Translations under genes and position numbers: made by a program
NCBI RefSeq assembly: GCF_024763615.1
Contig: NC_077222.1
Span: 108,409,417-108,473,416, forward strand
Direction: 5' to 3'
DNA length: 64,000 bases
DNA from: Phlebotomus papatasi
Lineage: Eukaryota; Arthropoda; Insecta; Diptera; Psychodidae
Notes under the pieces: model-generated
Databases searched by the model: none
What the model saw: only the letters and a program-made list of their open reading frames with translations
Told to the model about the DNA's origin: nothing
Part shown: positions 48,079-59,321 of the stretch, piece after piece
How the letters are laid out: each line of letters begins with the position of its first letter
How positions within the stretch are numbered: position 1 is the stretch's first letter

Positions 48079-48300
48079 TAATAAAATTAGCCGCCACAAT
48101 GTTTACACCATGAAAGTGACGTTTACTGAAAGGGTATTTTTTACGCGTATATTATGTCTTTATTCATTGTATTTTATTACACACTGAATTTAATACTCTT
48201 ACATTTTAATACTTCACTTTAAAACCTTTCGTAGACAATCGCGATAAAACACAATTTAATATTGAATTTTATATTTTTTTGTGTTAATTTTGTGGAAATA

Positions 48301-48641
48301 CAGTCGAGTTCCTTAAATTTGAACTCCTCAAATTTGAACACCGGTTGAGTTCAAAATGTAAAATTTGAGGTTATGTGAAGAAAGTTTTGCGGGGAGTATG
48401 AATTAGAACCATTTTTATTTGGTCTTTCCTCAATATTATCGTATTATAGTAACTTCCACAACAAATTCCATTTATTTCACAATAAATTACATTGATATAT
48501 TCTCTAAAAGTTATTTATCTTATTTTAGGAAAAGTGAATTTCATATGAATTCCGTTACGTTTTTGAAAATATTGTTCAAATTTGAGGAGTGAGAAATGTC
48601 ATCTGTACCCCCCAAATGTTCAAATTTGAGGAACTCTACTG
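48301..48641. mobile_element. Tigger/pogo-like MITE upstream of symplekin
   Basis: 341 bp with TA flanks and inverted ends CAGTCGAGTTCCTTAAATTT and CAGTAGAGTTCCTCAAATTT (right end read on the other strand). It lies about 340 bp upstream of the symplekin ATG. Confidence 0.82.
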
Positions 48642-49469
48642 TAGACAGAAAACGTCAAAATATGAATTTTTTAAATTTAAAAAGGGACTTTTGTCAATTT
48701 TTCTGGTTTCCTACATTTTAGCAAGCATTCTAGAATCCATATCATTTTTTCTTTACATTTTATTCATTTTCTATTTATGTTTTGTATTATTATTATTAAT
48801 CGTTTCGAGACATACAATCAATTCTAGTAGTGGAAGAATTTGCTAAGTTCGTTGTATTCCGTATTATTGTATTGCCTATTACGCCACTGAGATCCTCATA
48901 TTTTGCATTAATTTTAAAATAAATTGGAAAGGAAAAGTCAGATGAAAGCACGATAAGTGAATTTTCGGCTTATTGTTCTTTTCAGTCCAATATTCTACAA
49001 CACATTTTTAGCTCTTACCTTGATGCAACAGTAAAACATATCATAATATTAAAAAGCAAATTATTAATTAAAATTTTCATTAAATTTGTTTAGAAGAAAA
49101 CGGTGAAATGAGCTTATTCGTAAGATCCTTTTCACAAACATTTCTCTATATTTAGAGTTTTTTTTTATAATAATTTAATTTTGTAATAAATTTTCAAAAA
49201 TCCACTGTATTTCACTGCATTTCCCATAAAAATAAAATTTTAATATTGAATTGACGAATTTTAAGAGAATAATTATTTAGTAGTATAACTACCTGATATA
49301 CTACTGTAGACGCGAGTGCGGGTGATATTGGCTATTTTTGAGTTTTTCTTTAATTTTAGCACATGGTCTTTACTTTTTGAATATGGTAGATCAGTTAAAA
49401 GATTCTATTCTCCATATCACTATTCTTTTAAAAGCTTTTAAAATCCTTCACGAACAAATTTCCCAGTAC

Positions 49470-49890
49470 TTAACCGACGTAACCCATAATGATCTGCTTT
49501 GAAAAGGGTCATAGGACTATGTCTGCCCTTCCCAAGGGTGATCATGACATCTCTTCAGCTATCGAACATCATTTTATGATTTTAGTTCTTTTAGTTGTTC
49601 TAGATTTCATAAAGGCTTTCGATAGTCTACCTCACAATCTTCTCTAGTCTAAATTGTTTGCATGCTTCAATTTCTCGTCTTTAGCTGTTGCCTTTATTTG
49701 ATCTTACTTTACAGGAAGATAGCAAATTGTAAAATTTGGTGACGATTTTTCACCACCTTGTTCCTTTAGAAAAAGCATTGGCCAGGGTTTTATTCTTGGC
49801 AAGAAAATGTTTTCCCTCTTTATTAATAATTTGCTCTCAGCATTACATAATTGCTCCTTTTATCTCTATGCAGATGACCTACAGTGATTT
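49470..49890 (+). pseudogene. non-LTR (LINE) reverse transcriptase remnant
   Basis: One frame gives VVLDFIKAFDSLPHNLL then a stop near 49650. From 49783 another gives QGFILGKKMFSLFINNL then LYADDLQ. These are the RT motifs around the first catalytic Asp, the QG block and the YADD box of Jockey/I-type LINEs. Frameshifts and stops make it dead. It sits between symplekin and the Cys-containing gene. Confidence 0.78.
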
Positions 49891-50413
49891 ACCTTCTCTT
49901 CTGAATATGAGAGCAGTGCTTTTATTTAAACTTTTAGTGTGTAAAAGGAGATATCAATTGTTAATTAAAGAAAAGAGTTCGACTTAGAAACCCATTAGAA
50001 GGAGCAATATTAGTGAAAATAATTAATTGAAAAGATTTCAAATAGAGCTAAATAATTCATAGGAACAATGGGAACAATTGAGCATTTTGTTCAGTTCCTT
50101 TCCAAAATAAGAGCAAGTCCTATTTTGCAGGTGTTTTACTTTTCCTACTACTCATTTTAGTGATTTTTCTCCCATTTACGTTTTTACTAAATACTTTTAA
50201 ATTTTTATTGATCATGTTTAGCTGTAATTTATTTTTCATTTGCTGGTATTTATTTTTGTATAAAAATATCCCAATTTTATTACGTGTATTAAAATATTAA
50301 ATTACGTGATTTTTTAAATGGTTTGAGTGTAATAAATACTGTCGCTACTTACCACCAGAGTCGCTAGCTGACATAATTCAAAATAAACCATTTAAGTTTG
50401 AATCTCCAACGAA

Positions 50414-50440
50414 TTTATTTTACAAGAAGAAAAATTTATT
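50414..50440 (-). terminator. candidate polyadenylation signals for the Cys-containing gene
   Basis: AATAAA on the minus strand at 50414-50419 and 50435-50440, about 130-150 bp past the TAG. The region is AT-rich, so chance matches are common. Confidence 0.3.
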
Positions 50441-50567
50441 GGTTTTCTATCAATTTCTTTAATAATTTATAAAAATCGTATGCTAGACATTTTGATATAT
50501 TGCCGTAAAACTCAATAAATAGGTAATTTCTACAGGATTTCTCAGGCGAAATGCTTTTTTTTTTAGT

Positions 50568-51182
50568 CTATTGATCCCACTGCAGTTGCTGTATTAGCTC
50601 CTTTATTCGATGGATGGGAAATTCGGGTATTGAACTCTTATAGCTCCTCTCACTCCTCGTGGTATCCTCGAGATCCTGGTCGGGTTCCGGTGTCTCTTCT
50701 TCGAATAGTGGCTCCTCCTCGGAGGATGTGCCATTGCGTGTCCGTCGGCTGTACGTGTTGACGATGTTCTGGTACTGTGGTCTGCTGGAGATGGTGGATG
50801 AGTAGGGTGGAGGGCTTCCCGGTCGATTGAGATACTGATAGTTGGTCTGGTACTGTGACTGCTGGTAACTCTCGGTGTATTTGTGGGATGGTGGTCTCGT
50901 GGGACGACGCTTTGGTGGCTGACTCTGCGTTGGATGCTTGATGAAGTAGCCGGGTTTGACGCACATCATCCCAAATACCCGAATCCCTGGTACACTGGCA
51001 TAGGTTGGCTGATCATGGGACATGGGACCTTCGAGTCGAAAGCCATCGGGACAGCGACAGATGACCAGATAGTGGGATTTGCCCGTTCTCACGTTTTGAA
51101 GTGCCAGCAGGGACCAATCTTTCGGGGCGCGACATTCACGCATCTCTGTGGTCGATTCGCACGTCTTGGCCAAGGTTATGGC
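50568..51182 (-). CDS. terminal exon of an unidentified Cys-containing, probably secreted protein
   Basis: A good acceptor (CATCTTTACTTTCAG) at 51183 opens 204 codons ending QLQWDQ and TAG at 50568-50570. The exon begins AITLAKTCESTTEMRECRAP. A compact first half has cysteines at exon positions 8, 17, 42, 44 and 74, with KSHYLVICRCPDGFRLEGPM and SVPGIRVFGMMC. The second half is Pro/Tyr/Ser-rich, then acidic (SSEEEPLFEEE). Five cysteines is odd, so a disulfide partner in an upstream exon is likely. GC content and codon-like composition contrast with the flanks. The upstream exon is not found; a Met at 51239 lies inside the intron. The BEL element lies further upstream, so it may sit in this gene's intron. 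I do not recognise the family; an extracellular role is inference. Confidence 0.7.
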   Translation of the reverse strand, partial: AITLAKTCESTTEMRECRAPKDWSLLALQNVRTGKSHYLVICRCPDGFRLEGPMSHDQPTYASVPGIRVFGMMCVKPGYFIKHPTQSQPPKRRPTRPPSHKYTESYQQSQYQTNYQYLNRPGSPPPYSSTISSRPQYQNIVNTYSRRTRNGTSSEEEPLFEEETPEPDQDLEDTTRSERSYKSSIPEFPIHRIKELIQQLQWDQ

Positions 51183-52447
51183 CTGAAAGTAAAGATGCGA
51201 ATGAGAGAATTCCTCGGGAAAAGTCTTTTTCTTGCACATGGGAATTTCTTAATGACCCCATGTGCATAATTCCATTAAATCCTCATTACTTTTATGGTGT
51301 CAACAATACAGAATCTCATGAAGCATAGAAAGATTTTTTTTTGACAAATTCATTTCTCAAAAATAATTCCCGTTTACCAATTGGTTGGAAATTACTTGGT
51401 GAACTGTAAAATTTTTCTAATTTATTAGAACGATAAAATGTCTAATTCTTTTAGGCAAAACAAAATGATGTGGAACATTGGTATTTTTGCGGTTTGGTCT
51501 TGGGCGATTTACCATTGAGATCATAACGTTGAAGCTCATAGAATTCTGACAAATGCTAATCTCAAATATTGCAGATTAAGTATCTGAGGAGAATTGAAAC
51601 GCTATCTCTGAATATTCGATTGTATATTAAAAGAAGTTGATTAATTTGTTAGCCGGTTACAACTCACAAAAGCCGATTAATGAATGGATCAGTCAGAGAG
51701 CTTTTTTTCTTTCGAGATATCGCAGTGATATTCAGCAGAAGAATTATATGCTCATAAATATTCTAATCATTTTGGTAAACATTCTTTTAGGTCGGTGGAT
51801 TTTTCTGTCTAATCTTTAACACTTTTATTCTGTAGTGGGATCCATTGATAAAATACAAGATTTTTAAATTTCGAAGTTATTTTATTAATCCAAAGACGAA
51901 GATAATTTGAAGGTGTAACACATTATTTGTGTCGTTTAGAGCAGAATGACCTAATTTAATAAGGAAATAAATATACGATAGGCCTCTTTTGCTCTGAGCG
52001 TCTTAATTCTTATTCACAACATTTGCTAAGTTTTATGATTCGCAATACGAAAAATTAATAAACTACCAAGCATTGATCCTGTAGCGCTAGTTGACTCTGA
52101 AATTATTAATTACACGTATATACAGTCTACAACTCAGGTTAGGAAGACGTTATTTTATTGAAATAAAATGGGTCTTAAGATAGCCTTAAACTGTAGCTAA
52201 ACTCTTATGTCCTAGACACACTTACTACTTAAGCCGAGAGACAACTTAACGTAATTATATTCGAAATAATCGTTTGACTAAACGTTTATTAGTTATAAAC
52301 GATTAGTTATGAACTGATGGAAATGAAATCTCTGATTCCATGTTAAAGAATAAGGAAAGAACACATTTTTCCACACGAAGATAAAATTCATGCGAACAAC
52401 ATAATTAGTCATGAATGACATTGAAGCTCAGAAAAGGCAAGCATAGG

Positions 52448-53056
52448 TGTTGGGGACCAAGTCCCCTGGGTCAAACAAATCAAGAGATAGTGGACTGTAT
52501 TTATTTTTATTAACTCAATTTCCCCGTGGCGGACTGCAAGGACTTGATTACTTTGGCGATGACTAAATGGCTGATTACAAATGAATGAATGAATGTTGGT
52601 GGTCCCTAAAATAAATATACACTTCAATTCATTTCTTTAATTCAAACAATTCAATCCTTACTTTAATCTCAAACGGCCTCCGTTTGCTTCCACCAACCTC
52701 AAGCTTTTTGAAAGTTTACAACCTGTAATTCAATTAATAATTTTTATCCTGACGCCATTTTAAATTTCTTTCAATCGTTTATCGAACCTACCAAGTTATA
52801 TAACTCTTTTTCCTGACTCAGGACTTAGCTTGATCGTCTCCCAAGGAGTTCAGCCAAATCTAACCAATAAATATTACTAAATTAAATAGATTTTTAACAT
52901 GAGGAAATATCCTAACTTACGCAAATTCTTTTCCTATGAAAATTCACAAATGCACGTCACGCCACGCTTTCTACAAAAAGACTGACAAATGTGCCGGAAG
53001 GGCTTACATAATAAATCTTCAAATATTTCCGCCAGTTAGCGCTCGCGTTTCCAACA
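52448..53056 (-). repeat. 3' LTR of the BEL element
   Basis: 609 bp, direct copy of 58708-59316. It contains minus-strand AATAAA signals suitable for LTR polyadenylation. Confidence 0.93.
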
Positions 53057-53067
53057 TTTTCCCCTCT
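53057..53067 (-). other. BEL polypurine tract
   Basis: AGAGGGGAAAA lies directly before the 3' LTR, the expected plus-strand primer. It is 18 bp past the gag-pol stop. Confidence 0.75.
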
Positions 53068-53084
53068 GGTGCTCCTGCACCCAC

Positions 53085-56000
53085 CTACTCCACGTCCAGC
53101 ACAGCAAGCTTTGCAACTGGTCTCTTGTATAGGCCGTAACGAGTTCTTACCATCACTGAACGAATTTTCCCATCAGGGGCAGGAAATACTTCTTCCACTC
53201 GACCCAAGGGCCACTGGTTGCGAGGTAACTGTTCATCACACACAACAACGACATCTCCAATCTTGATAGTTTTAGTGGTAGAATACCACTTAGTTCGTCT
53301 TGTCAACTCGGGAAGGTACTCACGCATCCATCTACGCCAAAAATGGTCTGCGTAATACTGGGCTCGTCTCCATGCTTTGCGGAGGAACAAATCGCTGTCA
53401 TCAAAGGTCCCAATCGGTCGGTTCTCTCCAGATCTTCCAATCAAGAAATGATTGGGAGTGATGGCAGTCTCGTCATCAGGATCAATCAACACATAAGTTA
53501 AAGGCCGGTTATTTAGAATATACTCCACTTCAATAAAGAATGTGTGTAACTCCTCATCAGTGGGATGCCGTGTCCTCATGACCTCTTTCAATACAACTTT
53601 GACGGAACGGACAAGTCTTTCCCAAACACCGCCCATATGTGGTGCGGCTGGTGGATTAAAGTGAAATTCCACACGCTTTTCGGAGAAGGTTTCCTGGATC
53701 TTCTTTTCATCTACGGCTGCATAAAGTCGTCGAAATTCGTTATCAGCTCCTCGAAGATTTGTTCCATTATCACAGAACATATCAGTTATAGATCCGCGTC
53801 GATTCATGAAACGTCTAATTGCCATGATGGCACTGTCTGTCGTCAGGGAGTGTGCGACTTCCAAGTGCACAGCACGAGTCGCTAGGCAAGTGAAGATTAC
53901 TCCCCATCTTTTCTCCACACGACGACCCACCTTCACTTCTAATGGTCCAAAATAATCCATTCCACTCTTTACAAAGGGATACACTGAATCATTAACTCTT
54001 GCGTATGGAAGCACGGCCATTTCAGGAATCAAAGGTTGGGCGCGTTTGTTTTTGCAAATTTGACACTCATGCCAAGCCCTCTTGACTGCCACTCTCACTC
54101 TTGGAATATAAAATCTTTCACGAACGTTGTTTACAACTTGTTCTCGTCCTTGGTGATGATTCCGAACATGAAAATCACTAATAATCAACTTTGTCCCCAC
54201 GTGCTTCGGCGGAAGAATAATGGGGCACTTTACTCGCACTTCACTATTTTGCAAACGTGATCTCATTTTCAATAATCCATCAGAATCCACAAACGGCGTC
54301 AAATGATACAAATCACTTTCTTTGGGAATTACTTTTCCCTCTTGGAGACACTGTATTTCTCTTCTGTACACTGACTGTATTTCCTGAAGCAACACTTTTT
54401 CTGCTTCTATCAAATCACTCACTTTGAGTCCGGGTAATTCACTTGTTTTTAGATTTTCTTTCGCTTTACGCCACTTTTTCAACCAAAACTGCGCACAATT
54501 TTTCACTTGAGCAGTCGCTCTGACAAGTCGATTCCAGCGGGAAAAACGACTCATCTCTGGAATCAGACGATTTCCAATAAACCTTTCAACGTTCACTAAC
54601 ACTTGAAACACCTCAATGTCTCCATTGTCTGCAACTTTTTGTTTTTTATCATCTTGAGGCCATTGTTCCTCCTCCAATTTCAGGAAGGTCGCCCCAGTGA
54701 ACCATTTAGAGGACGCACTGAAATCACACGGCTTTCTACGCGTGGCCAAATCAGCTGGATTCTGTGTAGTCGAAATCCATCTCCATTGATGAATCTCTGT
54801 CAGTTGGTCAATTTCACTTATTCTGTGTCCAACAAACTGCTTGTATCTACGAGAATCACTTTTGATCCACCCCATCACCGTTAGGGAATCCGTCCACAAA
54901 ACCACTCGATCAAATTCAAGATCCAAAGATGTTTTTACCGCAACGCTAACTCGCGCACTAAGTACTGCAGCTTGTAACTCAAGTCTTGGGATACTGGTAG
55001 CTTTCAATGGAGCAACTTTAGTTCTAGCACACACAAAAGCCACTTCAACACTATTTTCACTTTCAATCCGTAAATATGCAACTGATGCATAGGCACTCTC
55101 GCTGGCGTCTCCAAAGACGTGTAGCTGGATTGAAGTTGCTTCCGGAAGTTTCGGAGAATAACATCTCGGTATCTTCACTGTGTCAATCATTTTTAGCTCC
55201 TTGATGAATGCTTGCCACTGCTCCAAAGCCACACCATAAATGATGTCGTCCCATCCAATTTTCTGACGCCAAATCTCTTGGAGAATCATCTTTCCTTTCA
55301 CCGAAAACATAGCCAAAAATCCCAATGGATCGAAGATTGACATTACCAGCCGTAATACTTCTCTCATTGTGGGTATCTTCTCTCCAGACAGAATATCAGA
55401 TGCGACGCGATGGAATGTGGTCTTGAAAGTGAAGACATCTTCAGAAGAGTCCCACCACAAGCCAAGAATTCTTTCAGGTTCATCCTTCGCATTCAAACTT
55501 TTCATCGTGTCACTCACACAATTAAGAATTCTGCTGTCATTGGCTGTCCAGTTCACTATATCAAAGCCACCGGCTTTATGAACCTGAACAATATCCTTGA
55601 TCAATCCGCGAGACTCCTCAATGGTATCTGCACATCCCAGATAATCGTCACAGTATGTATTGTGTAGTATTCCCTTCACTGCCTCTGGGAATTCTTCGGC
55701 ATATTCTTGGGCATTTAGATTCTTCACATATGACGCTAGAGTGGGAGAACAAGATGCCCCAAATGTCATCACATTCATCTTGTACTCTTCTGGCTCATTT
55801 TTCCTATCCATTCCTCTCCATAGGATTCTTTGATAGTTGGTATCTTCTGCCCTAACATAAACTCTATGAAACATCTCCTTGATGTCTCCAGTGAATGCGA
55901 ATTTACCCTTTCTGAAGTTTTCCAACACTGCCGGAAGTGATTTCAATAAGTCTGGCCCGCTCATCAGCAGATCGTTAAGTGATACATTCCCTGACTTAGC

Positions 56001-58604
56001 CGCACAGTCGAATACCACTCGAATTTTTCCCTTAGCCGGGTGAAAAACCGCAAAGTGTGGAAGATACCAAGTATTTCCAGTAGGAGTCATCCTATCTTCT
56101 TCTGTGAGCTTTATCAAGTATCCCTTCTCAAGATGATCACTTATCTTGGCACAGTAAGCCTCGGCCAATGCCGGATCTCTGTCTAGTTTCCTCTCCATGG
56201 TGTACAAGCGCTTGACAGCTACATCTCTTGACTCTGGCACAATTGGTTGATGACCTTGCTTCCACAGCAATCCAGTCTCGAAACGCCCATCACTCGTCCT
56301 ACGGGTGGTGCGCTTCATGATTTCAAGAGCTCTCTTATCTTCACGAGAGAGTACCTTCTCTTGACCTTCAGTACCAAAGCCCTCCAAGGAAAAGGAATTC
56401 TTCACCATTTCATACAGCTCATCTTTGCGTTCCACAATAGAGTAGGAGTAGGTCTTTACCTCACATGAGGTTTGATTATTCAATTTTCCCATTACTACCC
56501 AGCCTAACCAAGTTAAAGCCAGATAGGGAGCGTTCCACGGTCCGTGGATAATCTCCCGTGACACAATCAAGGGAGTGTTGTCCAGCCCTATCAGCAGATC
56601 GGGCTCTGCATCCACCATGGATTCAGAATGACCATCGGCCATATGTTTCCAGTCCCGTGACAGTGCTTCCATATCCACTGTCTGCCTAGGGAGACTTAAC
56701 TCACAGACAGTCCTAACTTTCTGCATTAAATACTCCTTGGCTTTGGGATGAGTACCTCTGATTCTACAGTTGACAACAGTCGATGTCAGATCAGTACATG
56801 CTGTCGGTCCAGCTCCTTGCCACGTCAGAGGGCACTTTGGTCCACTAAGCCCCAATTTCTCTGCTAGAGATGCCTTCATCATTGTCAGCATGGAGCCCTC
56901 ATCCAAAAAGGCGTAGACCTTCAAGGTACCTTTCGGTCCAGTAACATACACCGGAAGTATCTTCATGAGAATCTTATTACTCGTATTGGCATGAGCCACT
57001 GTGGCTCCAGTCATCACAATTCCCCTCTGTGGGGAAATTTCATCTTCCTGATCCGAGTCCTGATCAGTCTCAGTAGGGAAATCTGAAGCATCTAGCTTCT
57101 CCTCATCTTCTCTCTGAGCTAGAGAGAACATTTGCTGCTTGTCATCTCTGTGGAGAAGATTGTGGTGTTTCTGACCACAACCAGGTTTTGGACATTTTCC
57201 GTTATCACTGCAAGTTGAGAGAGAATGATTTGGCTTCAAGCATCTGAAACAAACTCCCTTTTCTCTCACAATCTTCCATCTGTCGCTTATTTTGAGCTTC
57301 TTAAAAGTCTCACAATTTTGTGGGGCATGTTTTCCCTTGCAAAAGCTGCATGCCGCCATTTCGGCTCTCAGCTCGGTCAATTCATTGACAGTTGCCACGG
57401 TTTTGCCTTTGACAGGTTTCTGCTCAATTTTCGCTGAGTCCCTAACCTGTACACGATAATTCGCCGCCCTGGCCTTTACCGCAATCCAGTCACACAAGGT
57501 TTTCACTGTCACGTAGCTCTTGGTCACCTGGAATTCTGACCAAGAAATCTGCATTGACATCGGGAGCTTTAGCACAAGCTCATCCAGCAGCTGGGGATTA
57601 TCAATGTAGCACATTCGGTTGAATTCCTCAATCGCTGCTACCATGTTCACCATCATAGTGGAAAATTCAACCAAGCTCTCCGGCTTGTCTACTCTTACAG
57701 GTGGGTAAGCCTTCACCTGTGCAATCATGGTGCGAATCAGATGTTCAGGTTGTCCATATCGCTCTTCCAGTGACGACAAAGCCTTGTTCACATTCGATGC
57801 TGAGTAGAGAAGAAATCTGACTGTTTCTTTGGCTTCTCCAGTGAGACACCTCTGAAGCAGGTTGAGTCTCTCAACATCCGTATATCCACACGTCTGGGTA
57901 GTGTTCTCGTACCAAGCACGGAACAACGGCCATTCCTTCACACTCCCATCAAACTTTTGTACATCTGTTCCAAAAGATTGGCGTACAAGAAAACGCTCCA
58001 TAACCTCCAAAACATCCGATGACGTTTTTGAGTGTTTGTCCACATCATTAGTGGCATTTTGCTTCACTTTGGAGCCAGTAAGTTTGGTGTCAATTTCTCT
58101 CTCTTTAGCCTTCACAGCTTCCTGAATTGCCGAATGGAACTGATCATTTGTCATTGTGAGAACTTCCTTCTTCGGGGCTGCGTCGTCAATCAGTTTCTTC
58201 TGGAACTCTGCAAACCTGTCAACGATCACGTCCAGATTCACTGGTGCCTCTTCATCATCAGACACGACATTTCCCCTCGTAACCAGAGGGTTGAAAAGTT
58301 CAACTTTCTTGCGTGAATTCGATGAAAAAGGTGTTGAGGTCCTTGGAATATCCCCCTGGACATCCCCCAGAATTGTTGGTGAATTCATCCGCTTAGATTT
58401 CATCATACTTTGGCGCAACTCAAGTTCCTTTTCCCGCAATGACAAAAACTCCATTTCCTTACGTGTTCTCTCAATCTTAGCCTGAGTGAGAGTCAGTTCA
58501 AGGTCGTTATCCTCCTCATCAAAGCCATAACGAGTTGGAGGTCGACCTTTTGTTGCCCTTTGGCTCTTGCGAGGCATCGTGCTATTCGTCTGGAAAGCCC
58601 TCAC
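53085..58604 (-). CDS. BEL gag-pol polyprotein (1839 codons, intact)
   Basis: Encodes particle protein, protease, reverse transcriptase, RNase H and integrase for copying the element. Gag fills about residues 1-490 with Cys-His knuckles at about 419-485 (CSFCKGKHAPQNC, CFRCLKPNHSLSTC). The aspartic protease has D568-E-G-S. RT spans about 830-1080 with Y984-C-D-D. The RNase H acidic residues are D1166, E1209 and D1239. Integrase has HHQG and CQIC zinc ligands (1479-1517) and the D1550, D1612, E1662 triad. A BEL-type C-terminal region follows. No stop or frameshift is present and all key residues are there, so the element could be active. The likely start is Met10 (MPRKSQRATKG), since Met1-9 looks like leader. 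Confidence 0.95.
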   Translation of the reverse strand: MRAFQTNSTMPRKSQRATKGRPPTRYGFDEEDNDLELTLTQAKIERTRKEMEFLSLREKELELRQSMMKSKRMNSPTILGDVQGDIPRTSTPFSSNSRKKVELFNPLVTRGNVVSDDEEAPVNLDVIVDRFAEFQKKLIDDAAPKKEVLTMTNDQFHSAIQEAVKAKEREIDTKLTGSKVKQNATNDVDKHSKTSSDVLEVMERFLVRQSFGTDVQKFDGSVKEWPLFRAWYENTTQTCGYTDVERLNLLQRCLTGEAKETVRFLLYSASNVNKALSSLEERYGQPEHLIRTMIAQVKAYPPVRVDKPESLVEFSTMMVNMVAAIEEFNRMCYIDNPQLLDELVLKLPMSMQISWSEFQVTKSYVTVKTLCDWIAVKARAANYRVQVRDSAKIEQKPVKGKTVATVNELTELRAEMAACSFCKGKHAPQNCETFKKLKISDRWKIVREKGVCFRCLKPNHSLSTCSDNGKCPKPGCGQKHHNLLHRDDKQQMFSLAQREDEEKLDASDFPTETDQDSDQEDEISPQRGIVMTGATVAHANTSNKILMKILPVYVTGPKGTLKVYAFLDEGSMLTMMKASLAEKLGLSGPKCPLTWQGAGPTACTDLTSTVVNCRIRGTHPKAKEYLMQKVRTVCELSLPRQTVDMEALSRDWKHMADGHSESMVDAEPDLLIGLDNTPLIVSREIIHGPWNAPYLALTWLGWVVMGKLNNQTSCEVKTYSYSIVERKDELYEMVKNSFSLEGFGTEGQEKVLSREDKRALEIMKRTTRRTSDGRFETGLLWKQGHQPIVPESRDVAVKRLYTMERKLDRDPALAEAYCAKISDHLEKGYLIKLTEEDRMTPTGNTWYLPHFAVFHPAKGKIRVVFDCAAKSGNVSLNDLLMSGPDLLKSLPAVLENFRKGKFAFTGDIKEMFHRVYVRAEDTNYQRILWRGMDRKNEPEEYKMNVMTFGASCSPTLASYVKNLNAQEYAEEFPEAVKGILHNTYCDDYLGCADTIEESRGLIKDIVQVHKAGGFDIVNWTANDSRILNCVSDTMKSLNAKDEPERILGLWWDSSEDVFTFKTTFHRVASDILSGEKIPTMREVLRLVMSIFDPLGFLAMFSVKGKMILQEIWRQKIGWDDIIYGVALEQWQAFIKELKMIDTVKIPRCYSPKLPEATSIQLHVFGDASESAYASVAYLRIESENSVEVAFVCARTKVAPLKATSIPRLELQAAVLSARVSVAVKTSLDLEFDRVVLWTDSLTVMGWIKSDSRRYKQFVGHRISEIDQLTEIHQWRWISTTQNPADLATRRKPCDFSASSKWFTGATFLKLEEEQWPQDDKKQKVADNGDIEVFQVLVNVERFIGNRLIPEMSRFSRWNRLVRATAQVKNCAQFWLKKWRKAKENLKTSELPGLKVSDLIEAEKVLLQEIQSVYRREIQCLQEGKVIPKESDLYHLTPFVDSDGLLKMRSRLQNSEVRVKCPIILPPKHVGTKLIISDFHVRNHHQGREQVVNNVRERFYIPRVRVAVKRAWHECQICKNKRAQPLIPEMAVLPYARVNDSVYPFVKSGMDYFGPLEVKVGRRVEKRWGVIFTCLATRAVHLEVAHSLTTDSAIMAIRRFMNRRGSITDMFCDNGTNLRGADNEFRRLYAAVDEKKIQETFSEKRVEFHFNPPAAPHMGGVWERLVRSVKVVLKEVMRTRHPTDEELHTFFIEVEYILNNRPLTYVLIDPDDETAITPNHFLIGRSGENRPIGTFDDSDLFLRKAWRRAQYYADHFWRRWMREYLPELTRRTKWYSTTKTIKIGDVVVVCDEQLPRNQWPLGRVEEVFPAPDGKIRSVMVRTRYGLYKRPVAKLAVLDVE

Positions 58605-58687
58605 AAATCAAGAATCACAATCGCGACAATCGCGGTCCTTTCCGGACAGAACAATCAAATCCTCTGCAGTCCGTTGCAGTCACTGAT

Positions 58688-58705
58688 CCACGGTGAGAAG
58701 GACCA
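58688..58705 (-). other. BEL primer-binding site candidate
   Basis: TGGTCCTTCTCACCGTGG starts two bases after the 5' LTR, where a tRNA primer normally pairs. I did not identify the tRNA. Confidence 0.5.
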
Positions 58706-58707
58706 CT

Positions 58708-59316
58708 TGTTGGGGACCAAGTCCCCTGGGTCAAACAAATCAAGAGATAGTGGACTGTATTTATTTTTATTAACTCAATTTCCCCGTGGCGGACTGCAAG
58801 GACTTGATTACTTTGGCGATGACTAAATGGCTGATTACAAATGAATGAATGAATGTTGGTGGTCCCTAAAATAAATATACACTTCAATTCATTTCTTTAA
58901 TTCAAACAATTCAATCCTTACTTTAATCTCAAACGGCCTCCGTTTGCTTCCACCAACCTCAAGCTTTTTGAAAGTTTACAACCTGTAATTCAATTAATAA
59001 TTTTTATCCTGACGCCATTTTAAATTTCTTTCAATCGTTTATCGAACCTACCAAGTTATATAACTCTTTTTCCTGACTCAGGACTTAGCTTGATCGTCTC
59101 CCAAGGAGTTCAGCCAAATCTAACCAATAAATATTACTAAATTAAATAGATTTTTAACATGAGGAAATATCCTAACTTACGCAAATTCTTTTCCTATGAA
59201 AATTCACAAATGCACGTCACGCCACGCTTTCTACAAAAAGACTGACAAATGTGCCGGAAGGGCTTACATAATAAATCTTCAAATATTTCCGCCAGTTAGC
59301 GCTCGCGTTTCCAACA
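58708..59316 (-). repeat. 5' LTR of the BEL element
   Basis: 609 bp, direct copy of 52448-53056. It would carry the promoter for the gag-pol transcript. Confidence 0.93.
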
Positions 59317-59321
59317 ATAGG

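Larger units (their letters stand above)
52448..59316 (-). mobile_element. full-length Pao/BEL LTR retrotransposon
   Basis: 6869 bp between perfect 5-bp target duplications ATAGG (52443-52447 and 59317-59321). It has two 609-bp LTRs (TGTTGG...CCAACA) that read the same base for base by eye, a polypurine tract, a primer-site candidate and one long gag-pol frame. Identical LTRs imply a recent insertion. It is oriented minus and lies upstream of the Cys-containing exon, in or beside a dispersed repeat (see 52200-52330 and 59330-59440). Confidence 0.95.

Noticed and set aside
53565..58826. Plus-strand frames across the BEL element
   Set aside because: Antisense shadows of gag-pol and LTR.
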